From the NCBI RefSeq assembly GCF_032118995.1, contig NC_092660.1:6091501-6155500 (forward strand): a stretch of DNA of 64,000 nucleotides, in the 5' to 3' direction. The notes beneath the pieces are model-generated. The model was not told the DNA's origin. It worked only from the letters and a program-made list of their open reading frames with translations, and did no database searches. The stretch is from Asterias amurensis (taxonomy: Eukaryota > Echinodermata > Asteroidea > Forcipulatida > Asteriidae). The position numbers and the translations under genes were made by a program. This document shows positions 36,924-48,200 of the stretch, one piece after another. Numbering within the stretch: position 1 is the stretch's first letter; every line of letters begins with the position of its first letter.

Positions 36924-38352
36924 ATGGATTCTATTCCAGTCAGTGTAATGGTCAGGATTTTCTCCTTTTTGGAGGTAAAAGAGAAATGTAAAGCTGCGAG
37001 GTATGTATGATTATGTTGGCAAATTTTCTGAGCTTACATTTAAAAAATAGTTTAATACAATTAATAATTATAATTACAATCAATAGACAATACAATACAA
37101 ACAAATTTTTGACGCAATAACCAACGGATCCATAACCAACAGTCCAAAGTAGTTGGCTGTCTTAGATCCAATCCAGAGATTCCATCCATTAGATTAGAAC
37201 CCTTTGTCCTTATTCAGAGAAGGTATATTGCAAAACCCTAGGCTTAACTTTTGAAAAGATCATCTACACATAATTGTAAGCCTACATTACAATTTTACAT
37301 ACATTAGGCTTACGTTTTAATTTGTTTTATTATATATTATTTTAATGTTATTGTTTGTGTGCTTTTTTAGCGCCATGAGCACTTTCATGGATTTGTGCAC
37401 TTTTTAAAATAAGTTTCATTATTATTATTATTATTTTTATTATTATTATACATTCAAGTGTTTTCTTTGATTTTGTCATTGTTTTCTCAGAGTTTGCAAA
37501 GCATGGTACCACCTCATGCGTGAGAAGGAACTGTGGAAGTTTGTTGACCTCAGCTCATTCCGTGTCAACCTCCAGTCAACATGGAAGATCATTCGATGTT
37601 ACTTTACAGACGCCCTGAAAACTCTTCATCTTCGAGGTTTCATGAACTCCATCAAGAACACGGAGTGCATCTCCAATGCAGTACTGAAGGATCTCTTTGA
37701 ACGCTGCCCAAACATAACGGAGCTCCATATTGAAGATGCCATGCTGGCCAACATCGATTCAGGAAACTTGCCTCCGACGCTGAAAATACTGAAACTCAAG
37801 CGATGCCAGACAACCTTTGGCTGGTTCAAGTCCGCTGTTGACAAAGGTCGATTTGACCATCTGCACACCCTTAACGTTGAGAGGTCCACAAGATTCTGCA
37901 ACGAGGACCTCAAAGATCTCGCCTCGATTCCCGGAGGAGGGAAACTCGAGAGGTTGAGTTTTTCCAGCTGCTACCGAGTCAAACACGAGGGCTTTGTTAC
38001 CATGTCCGAGCATCTTACACATTTAACACACTTAGATATCTGCCGGACTAACGTCACTGATGATGACATGCATTTTATATGTCGCCAACTGAAACAGTTA
38101 GAGTCACTCCTTGTTCAAGATTGTGATTCATTAACAGATTTTTCTGTCGGATCCCTGAGTACGCTACCAAATCTACAAGAGCTGGACCTAGGGGGAAGTA
38201 GTATGAAGTTTACGGGAGATTGCATAATTTCCCTAATGGGGAGGCTGCATAAACTGAAGAGATTGTACATTTCTTTGTCAGAGACTATTACTGAAGCTGA
38301 TTTGGAACAAATACAAAGCAGGAAATGCAACTGCAATATTATTATTCAATAG
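36924..38352 (+). CDS. FBXL12: FBXL12-like F-box and leucine-rich-repeat protein, two exons
   Basis: Predicted substrate receptor of an SCF (SKP1-CUL1-F-box) ubiquitin ligase. Exon 1 is 36924-37000 and exon 2 is 37491-38352, joined by a GT-AG intron after the second base of a codon, giving 312 aa (human FBXL12 is 326). The F-box lies at about residues 1-45 (start MDSIPVSVMVRIFSFLEV, then VCKAWYHLMREKELWKFVDL). The rest is a chain of leucine-rich repeats with no transmembrane part. Matches to remembered human FBXL12 include CPNITELHIEDA followed by LPPTLKILKLKRC, in the same order and spacing as the human CPNLKRLCL and LPSTLRTLELHSC segments. The LRR part sits in one exon. An in-frame stop ends the gene and a poly(A) signal follows about 80 nt later. 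Another FBXL with a similar LRR array is the main alternative. Confidence 0.85.
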
Positions 38353-38433
38353 AAATTAACAGCTTATTATATTTTCTTGTTAGAAACCAGAGAGGCTAGA
38401 AACAATTAATTATTGGTGAATTGTATTGATAAT

Positions 38434-38439
38434 AATAAA
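38434..38439 (+). terminator. Candidate poly(A) signal of FBXL12
   Basis: AATAAA about 80 nt after the FBXL12 stop codon, in AT-rich DNA. Another AATAAA near 39360 could serve a longer 3' UTR, so the choice is uncertain. Confidence 0.45.
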
Positions 38440-40684
38440 AGTATAGGCTATAATTAATATGTATTTATAAAGTGCCTTATAATGCTAGGCCTTACACAGC
38501 ATTTAGGTAAAAAGCAATTACAAAGAAAACAATTATAAAACCACAGAATAAAATAGTTATTAAAAGAAAAAACTTAATCAAAAGAGCAAAAGAATTTGAA
38601 GCTGTTTGGTCATAATTTTTTTTTTGTCCCTTGGGGATGCGATCTAACCTTAACCGAGCCCCCCCCCCCCCACCTTTGATTTTAACTCGTGCTTTGGCCA
38701 TTCAAAAAGACCTGTCACACACAACATGTGGTTTTCAAAAAAGATGGGTAAGTGTGGAGACAGATAAAGTTATTAGTGAATGATGATCTAAATATGATTT
38801 ATTTTAGGCATACTTTGTATTAAAAGATAATAGATATTTGGAAAGTCATTTTAATCAGAATTATTTGAAATATAATTTTTTTAGAACTGTTGATATTAAA
38901 CTTCTGAATGGCCCGTAGTACTCGATGAAGATGCATCCAACGGAGGGGTCAAAGGTCAAGTTTACACCCAGCCCATTGACACCTTCATTAAGGTTAGCTC
39001 ACTATCGTGTCTGTCATTCATAGGAACTTTAACATTATAATAGTGTGAAAGAATTCAGATTTCGAAATTGAGCCAATCAATTGGCTTTACCAAGAAGGGG
39101 CACGAAAACAATTGGGAGATTTGTGAAACAGCACCTACTAACACAGACCTACATGTAGGGCAAAGGTTATATATTTTTGTTAAATGAGAATATGAATCTT
39201 GTGTATGAATTCTAATGTATTAAAAACAACTCGTCAATATAAGCTGAATTGTTGTTATGCTTTGATAAGTTTCACTGTGTACAATTTTGAATTGTTTATA
39301 TTAGTTATGTGTAAGCAAAAAACTTTGTAAATTAGTTCAAAGTAATATTTTGTTTGAGTAAATAAAAAGCAAGGAGATAGTCCGAGATGATTTTGAAACT
39401 ACCTACGACATGTGTGTTGTTGTTTTTCTGAAGAAATAGTGAATTGTTTATTTAATACATTTTATATAAAAATTTGTCATTGTACAGCCCCATTATTTAT
39501 GTTTATTTTTCATATTAAGAGCAATTGGTACGGAACAAAGACAAAATGAGGTAACCAATAGATTTCAGGTTATTTTGGGACACCCTACCAACTGAGTTAG
39601 CTATAGGTTGGCTGTCTCCCTATTTGTCAAACATCTTTATTCAGGGTTGCCAGTTTGGCCAGGCCATTCAACTGATACTTAGCTGCTGTGTGGCCAGAGA
39701 TCATGAAGTCTACTACTACATTACTCCGAATAAAACAAACAAATTCGAATAAAAGTAGTAGTTCACAAAAATAAAAAAAGAATTATTACAAGTCAGTTTT
39801 CAACTGGATATTATTTTTTAGAACAATACTAAAATTGTGGTTGAATCAATCAACTTTTATTTTTTCGTTGGTTGTTTTACAATGTCAGCAGCATATTTTG
39901 TCATCTTGTATCATTTCTGTTCAATGATTTCAGACCCGCCTTATTTATTATCTCAAAAATGCCTCTTGCTTTATTGTTGTGCAATTTGCATCATTGTGTT
40001 GTGTGTAGATTTTTTTCGGGTTGTAGCGCCCTCTTCTGGTAAACAAAATTCAAGACTTTTTTTTACAATCTGTAGTCTGCCCCCACCATGCTTGTTCTCG
40101 GTATGGTGACGTATTACGTTACTAAGATCGTTACCAGACATGATATACCGGGGTTTTTTTCGTCTCTACTTTTGAGAGTTTTCTCGAACGAAGAAGAGGT
40201 GAACTGGCACCGCACTACCAAAAAATCTCCTTTATCACTTCACTTTTTACTGGTAAGTTTCGAAATCAAATGGGTAATTTGAAAATTAATAATCAATGGT
40301 TTGGTATATTTTTACGCAGTAATGTGCTCTTTTGTGGTTAATCTTATTTCATTGTCTTTTCTCCTGTTGTTGAAATTGCAGTTGACTGTATTTTAATTTT
40401 ATCAGAATAAATTCGATAAATCATTTAGAATAGATAATTAATATAGAATCAATCATCGAGTTTTAAGATTGGATGGATTCCATAATCATTCAAAATGTCA
40501 ATTAATAATTATTATGGAACCATTATTATAATCTTAACACCAAAATTAAATTTCAAACTACATAACATTGTCATTTTCACTGGGGATTGAAGTATCACCA
40601 AGAAAATATTTGGCAGAAAAAATAGTAGACTAGTTCAGTTGGCCTTTTCGAGACCAATTCTGCCTACTTGTACTTCTATCTAAG
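38440..40684. other. FBXL12-DNAJC21 intergenic sequence
   Basis: AT-rich with a C-run near 38640 and TTATAAAGTGCC-type repeat-tail words at 38460. No exon recognised. Confidence 0.5.
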
Positions 40685-41425
40685 TCTTGTTTCAAGTAGC
40701 CTTGCTCAAGGCAGTCGAATTATTCACTCCGAAAAAAGACCGCCGCTGTATAAAAACCCACCCGTATTCACTGTGCGTAAAACCCACCCGTATTCACTGT
40801 GCGTAACATCGCACGACACGATGCCCCCGTACACTATCCGCATGCGGAGGCCGTCAGGCCGACAGCCTTGTAGGATATGTGTTGAAGCCACTGACCTCAT
40901 TACTATAATAAGCGAAGAGTTCCCACGGTCAGCTCATTACCATAATGCCCGCGAAAGACGAGACATGTTTACCTCACACACCACCACCACGGACGCATGA
41001 TAGGGTCCAAAGGTCGTGATAAGGGAAGTGCGTGATTGGACGTCAAAATGAATAATTCATTTGCCTCACATCCTGTGTTGTCTGATAGGTCTGACGAACG
41101 ATATACATATTCATGAGCTGCATACTAGCATATCCTCGAGCCCCCCCAATTTCGTCCACTATTGGAATTTTTTCAATACAACACATTAAAACGGGAAGGT
41201 ACAGATCCGACAAGGCTGTCGGCCTGACGGCCTCCGCATGCGGTTAGTGGTGTACGAGTGCGATGACTTGTGTGAACAGTATTCGTGCGATGTGACAGTG
41301 TGTATACGGGTTGGTCATTCGGTGTGATCGCACACACCATGCACAGGGTATACGGCGGGTGGGTTTACAGCTGCGTCTTTTCGGAGCGAATAATGCGACT
41401 GCCTTGAGCAAGGCTATGTTTCAAG
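40685..41425. repeat. Foldback element M6 upstream of DNAJC21
   Basis: The arms at 40685-40871 and 41210-41425 are inverted copies. They share GCCTTGCTCAAGGCAGTCG, the TCCGAAAA words and the block CGCATGCGGAGGCCGTCAGG. The left arm also carries a direct 26-bp duplication (40753-40778 and 40779-40804). The middle of about 340 bp is unassigned. Confidence 0.8.
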
Positions 41426-41703
41426 AAGTAAATTTTCCATGGGCCTAGACCCAGTGACTGGGGCGCTGGGTCTACTATACTACTACCAAGTACCATTGAC
41501 CCAATTTCATAGATAGAGCTGCATAACTTAAGCACAATATATATTATTAGATAGTAGTAGTACAACACAAGTTCCTAGTAGGGCTAGTACAGTAGCCCCA
41601 AGTCACTAATTGGCTAAAGCAAAGTAAAGTAATACTAATACACAAGCGGAAAATTATCCCTATTTATGGGGCTATACAATACAAGTAAAAGCACAACAAA
41701 ATT

Positions 41704-41835
41704 GGATAACTTTCCATATGGCGCCACCACTTTTTCACTCATTTTTACAAAAAGGGATATCTCATTGAGGTAAATTAGATACTATATTTAATTTCGAATG
41801 AAAAAGTGGTGGCGCCATGCGGAAACTTTTCCACA
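41704..41835. repeat. Short foldback element M7
   Basis: Inverted arms CATATGGCGCCACCACTTTT and AAAAGTGGTGGCGCCATGCG, about 60 bp apart. Confidence 0.75.
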
Positions 41836-41959
41836 AAGTTAATTATGATTGCCAGAAAAAGGTTACCAGCTACCACTTATACACTATGGGCGCCTGTAGT
41901 GTCGTATGATTATGTCATTCGCGACTACTGTCACTTGCTGTTTTTCAACTAGGCCCTAC

Positions 41960-42266
41960 TTGGTTAATAGTGTCCCTCACGACTGTTCCTGCAGTGGGGG
42001 CCGGCACGGGGCTCCCACTTGGTGGAAAGACAGTCTTCTGGGAGCACGACAAACTGCGGAGTCGGAGGCACGCGTGAGAGAGGTGGCTAGTGGGGGCCAG
42101 TGGCGCTACGTTCCCCACAAGCGTTACGTGAAGACGCGGTCATGACAACATAGTTTACATTTGAAACACAATCGCCTTCTTCAATCCTTTCAGTATTAAT
42201 TTTACTATGTTGCGCTTGAGCTATTTACTAAACTGTTGCTCTACATCCCAATGATTTCTTTTCCAG
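41960..42266 (+). promoter_or_regulatory. GC-richer region before DNAJC21
   Basis: GC content is visibly higher at 41980-42140 than in the flanks. An acceptor at 42266 (TTTTCCAG) precedes the start-codon exon, so a noncoding first exon and promoter probably lie here. No donor could be chosen confidently. Confidence 0.35.
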
Positions 42267-42291
42267 AAAGAAACACTGCCCAGACCAGACC

Positions 42292-45200
42292 ATGGCTGGT
42301 CAGATGATGTGCCACTATGAGGTGCTGGGTGTGACTACAGAGGCCACTGATTCAGACCTGAAGAAATCCTACAGGAAACTAGCTTTAAAATGGCACCCAG
42401 GTAAGTTTAGATGAAATCTTGCTGCCATTTTTAGTCACAATTAAATGTTCAGTATATATGTCATGAGCACTTCTTTAAATGAACAGTATGGAAGTATTTA
42501 TAAGGGACATTGAGTATGACTTAATTTTGATTCAGTTAAACTCATTATTATAACATGCCAATTAACGTTGTCATCATGAGATGTAAGTCGTTACAGACAT
42601 CCAGAACTGCCAGCAAACTGAGTGGTTCTATGGGAACCAACTCATTGGACATGTTGGATGACGTGGGTGAGGACTGAAAGACAGACATACATGTAGGACG
42701 AGTTATGTGGGTTTTCTCAGGTGTGAGTCTACTAATCACTGACATTCATCATAAGATGAGTTGTCAATATCACCATCTGTGACATCACACTTAGCAACTG
42801 CGATTAATTTGCAGTTAAGATCAATCTTAGCTCTTTGTGAAATCGACCACAGAGACCATGTTTCTGCCTGGATTTGAAATAGAAAAGATTGAATTTGTCG
42901 CAGGAACCAAGACTTATTGTAGTTGAACTTGAAAATGTCGTGTGAATTTGATAAACACTCATGGGGCATTGATAGCAAATGATTAATACTATTTTTGTTA
43001 ACAATGTTTATAAAGATAAAAACCCAGCTACAAAGGAGGAATGCACACAGAAGTTTGCTGTTATCCAGAAAGCGTTTGATGTACTCAGCGACCCACAGGA
43101 AAGAGCCTGGTACGACAAGCACAAAGAAGCTATCCTTAAAGGTAAACAAAATCATTTTTCTGTGATTATCTGACACAGACAGGGTGGGGTGGTTAAAGCC
43201 AGTGGACACTATTGGTAATTGTCAAAGACCAGTCTTCTTACTTGCTGTATCTCAACATATGCATAAAATAACCTGTGAAAATTTGAGCTCGGTTGGTCGT
43301 CGGAGTTGCGAGATAACTATGAAAGAAAAAATCACCCTTGTCACACGAAGTTGTGTGCTTTCAGATGCTTGATTTCGAGACCTCAAATTCTAAACTTGAG
43401 GTCTCAAAATCAAATTCGTGGAAAATTACTTCTTTCTCGAAAACTACTCCACTTCAGAGGGAGCTGTTTCTCACTGCCTTTAAGAGGGGACTAACCAAGT
43501 AATTATTCCACCATACATGTAGCATTTTAACTAAATGTAGAGCTTTGAAGGGAAGGTATGCATTTGTGTTTGGTAAGCACTCCTAAAATGATTGGCAATA
43601 CAAACTTCTTTGGTTAGTAGGCCTATAGCATCTTTCGATAGCATTTTGAGAATCATTGAAGTAATGTGATTGTGGAAAAGGATGGATCAGTTTTTACCCC
43701 TCATAATTTAAATTTGAGAAACATTTATCAGAAATGATTCTTAAATGTTGTATTCTGAAATTACAAATCACTCTTCCTGCGAGGACTAAACTGCTCTGGA
43801 TTTCCAGCGATATCACAAAAACTCTACCACCTTTTAGAATGAAATTTTCACATGTTAGTTGTATTGTATTGTATCTACATTTATAAAGGATTAAAACAAT
43901 TGAATGGTTCAAAAAACCAAAGGTTTACGTTCCCTATTTGCTGATTTTTGTTAGGTAGAAGTAGAAAAGGGCGTTCCAAGTTGTAATCCTTTCCAGTTCA
44001 TTGCCAGAGTGATTTGGTTAAATTTTGTTTCAATCCTCATGAAGATTATCTTGGAAATGGGATATATGGTTAGTCTGATCTATTATTGCTTTCAATCCAT
44101 TAGGTTATGGGGACGATTATGAAGGAGATGCTGTCAATCTGATGAAGTACTTCACAGCTTCGGCGTATTCAGGGTTTGAAGAGGGTGAAAAGGTACAATT
44201 TAAACATTTCAAGACGTACGGTGATCATGACATTAAATAGAAAAAAAACGAGTGGATGGTATTGGTATTTGATATTTGTGCTTAATAGCTTAGTGCTTAG
44301 GCCGGGGTCAACTCAATATGCACATTGGTATTTTGAATGTACCACTGGGACATTCCAGTGGTCTAGGGGAACAGTTGTGCATGCGCTGGAACACTCATCC
44401 GATCCAATAAGAACATTCCATCTGTTACAACTTTTGAGACGCTCTCTAAACAAGTTAAATACTGTCATTCAAACTTAGCCACACATACCTTGCAGGAAAT
44501 ACTGTATGTTTAAGTGCTTTGAGACGCCCGTTTGGTGTATAAAGTGCTATATAAATACCAAATATTATTATTATTGTATTTCAGGGGTTCTACAGAGTGT
44601 ACACTGAAGCTTTCTCCCTAATAGCCAAAGAGGATTTGAAGTATATGGCGGATAAAGACGCCGAGAAGGACTTTGACATACCAGAATTTGGTGCCTCCGA
44701 CAGCTCCTACGATGAGGTGGTGCATCCTTTTTACGCCTACTGGCAAAGCTACAGTACATCTCGATCCTTTGTCTGGAAGGAGACGTATGACACAAGAGGT
44801 GCACCCAACCGGAGAATTGCCCGACTGATGGAGAAGGACAACAAGAAGTTGAGGGATGCGGCAAAGAAGGAGTGGAATGAGGAAGTCAGGGTTAGTCCCC
44901 TTTGAGAAGTTTTTTAAAAACTTTAGCAGACCATCTGATTTACTTGCATTCAGAAAACACAACACTGTACAAAATCGTTATTTTTTAGCGTTAGAGAAAG
45001 ACTCTGCTAGGGTTGAATCGTTAGGCCATTAACTATTTCTTGCATATTTTGTGCAAGGCAGTTTTCATTTACAAAAGCTTTATAGTTGTGGGTTGTAGGC
45101 TTTGAAGGGTTGTAAGGTCAAAATCAGTATTGTGATGCACTTGTGTCCCAATAGAAAAAATAGTAATGTTTCAAGTCTCTTACCTGACATAGAAAGGATA

Positions 45201-48200
45201 TAAAATGACATTGTATTTGCTACCCTACCAGCACCCACACATTTACAGCAATGACTCTGTCCGTCAAGACTCGGAAAGCATCAACGTTTACACCGTAACT
45301 CTGTCGGTTAAGACTTAAAGCACCCACACAGTTACCACAGTTACTTTTGGTTAAGACTTAGAAAGAACCCACAGTTTAGCACAAGGATTCTGTTGGTTGA
45401 GAGTTACAGAGTACCAACACAGTTTAAAGATTTCATTAATTTATCAGAGAGTGAATTTGATGCTTTATTTCAGGCACTAGTTTCCTTTGTACGCAAGAGA
45501 GACCAAAGAGTTCAGGCTTACAGGGTGAGTACTACAATTTTGTCAATAAGTTATACTTTTTGGCCCTGTTTTGTTGTGTTTGTGTTTTGTTGTGGAAGTG
45601 TCGTGGCCGAGGGGTTAAGAGCACCGAATTCAAACTCAGGTGTTTCTGATCAGCAGAGTGTGGGTTCGAATCCCCAGCCATGACACACGTGTCCTCAAGC
45701 AAGACACTTAACCATTGCTTCGTCCTTGGGACGTAAAGCCGTTGGGCCCATGTGTTGTGTAACGCATGTAAAAGAACCCAGTGCACTTATCGAAAAGAGA
45801 AGGGGTTCGCCCATGTGTTCCTGGTTGTGGCTGCTTAGTGCGCCGTAGCACCTTGTAAACCCCTAAGTGCTCCATAATTGGGTCTCAGAATCCATCACTG
45901 CAATAACCTACATGTATCATTCTGAAAGTTTGTATATACTCAGCTCCTTGAGTACCTTGTCTGGTAGATACGTGCGCTATATAAGACTTTGATATTATAT
46001 TATTATAATTAATAAGCTCTGTATTTGTACTCAAAGCTTTCAATCCTTAGAGAAAACAACTACAGGTAGGTTTCAAAGGCATGACCCGTCCCCCTGCATT
46101 ATTGAACAGTATGTTAACAACTAGACCACTGACGGTTCTACGGAACAAGAGGTCAGTCCCTATGTGATTACATGAGTAAGTATACACATTCAAACCAGGG
46201 ACCTATAACAAAAGAGGACAATATGGTCCACGGTTTGGGAAAATGGTCAGCAGTTGGAAAATTTGTACAAAACCAATAGGAGATTTTGCAAAACAGTTTT
46301 AGTGTAAACAAAAAAAGGTACACTGTTGCAGGTGTATACAAGCTTGGGTGTTTTTTTTGTTTCTTTCTTTTTTGGGGTTTTCCTCCAACATCTAATAAGC
46401 TGAGCATTTCTTTAGAGTCTTCTCTATGCAAGTATCTTCAGTGCCAGTTATGTTTGGAAATTAATTGGTTTCATAACTAGATCAAAATAAATAAATGACT
46501 TCACAAATAATCCTACAGAAACTGCTCGCGGAAAAGAATGCTGAGAGGGCGAGACTGGACGCAGAAAAGAGGAAGAAAGAGAGAATAGAAAGAGAAAAGT
46601 AAGAACAGATAAACTTCATTTGCCAATAAAACAATCACACATTGTGTCTTGTAAGGATTACACATTATGACATGTATGAAACTGAATAGAACCTTCCCAT
46701 GAAAAATGTAAATATACAGCTCCTGCAAACTAATATTTTGGTCATCAATGACGGAATGACGGAATATCTCAAAGAAAATTTTACCGTTATATGGCTGTAT
46801 TTGCAGCAAATTATTTGTTGCAAGTTTGTGACGTCAACATTTGTATTGCATTCGCATTGGCAGGATCAGTATGAACCGGTCTCAAGGGTTGATGTCAGAC
46901 AGTTACATTTTTTTTCTTTTATCACTAGGCAATTTGAGGAGTATGCCAAGCAGGGCGCAGAGGTCCGTGCTAAGATGGAGAAGGACCTGAGAGAAATGGA
47001 AGCAGCTTTACAGGAGGAGTTTGGAGATGACTCAGGGAGCAGTGTGGCTGGTAAGTCTCTTTCTCTCAAGAAAAGTAGAAAAGGTTAAAACGACAGAAGA
47101 GAAAAATTTACACGAATCTTAACAACATCTCATAATGAAACCTTACAAAACGTAAACAAAAGTTTGTTTGTCCGTATGTCTGTCTCTCTTGTTTTTTATT
47201 GTTTTTTACGTCAATTCTATTGTTGCTTTTCACCACAGCAATATAACCATGAGACCATTTTTATGGACGCGCATATGCCATTTTTTTACACATGTATGGC
47301 AAAATATTTTGCCATACAATTTTGCCATACAATGACATCATCATTGACCAATAAAAACACTAGAACGGTCTGTGTGTGCTGACATCTTGCCATTTTGCCA
47401 TACACGCGTCTCACGCGATTATCATCTTGCCATGCGCGCGTATCGTGCGATATAGGTACACCATGTCCACAGAAGACACAGAAGGGTGGCCAACCTCAGC
47501 GTTCACCGGGTTCTATTTCTATGCGTTTCACTGATAGCAACCTCGAGATGAGCAAACCCTGGTACCATAGTGCCATACACATTAATTCAGAATTGCGTAT
47601 TGGTGTTTCACAATCTCTTGCATAAGTACTTGCAAATACAAACTTACAGACATCTGGGGGTAAAATAATTCCATATTTTTCTTTTCTTTCTAATTTCTTT
47701 AAGCAGCAATGTGGTTCTTCAGCCCATGTTGTTGTAATTTTGTGTTCCCATTTGATGTTTTTGATATATTAATCTCTAACATTTATGGTTTACAGATTCA
47801 GGAGAAAACAGCTTTGATGAAGATGCTTTGGAGGGTCTGTTTTGTGTAGCGTGCAATAAGGAATTCAAGAGTGACAAAGCGTAAGTAAGCCTAAACAATT
47901 GCCTTCTATAGGTACTTGCAGTATGTCTCAACGAAACAATGCCTTTTAGTTCAGTGAAGCCAGAGTGGTATGCTTGTACAGTGTTTCTGCTGGACTCCGA
48001 TATCACACATTGGTGTATATTAAAATTTGTAATAATAATCTCAGCAATTATATAGCGTTCTTACAAAAAAAAAGGTACCACAACGCTTTACAACAATAAT
48101 TACAAGCAATAAAAATTAACAATGCAAAGCAATGAGAAATAAATAAATATATATATTCCCTCAAATGAAGTCAGTTAAATATTTTTGTTTCATTCAAAAA

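Noticed and set aside
45393-45683. 96-codon open frame overlapping DNAJC21 exon 5
   Set aside because: Only 45474-45524 is coding; the rest is intron and SINE.
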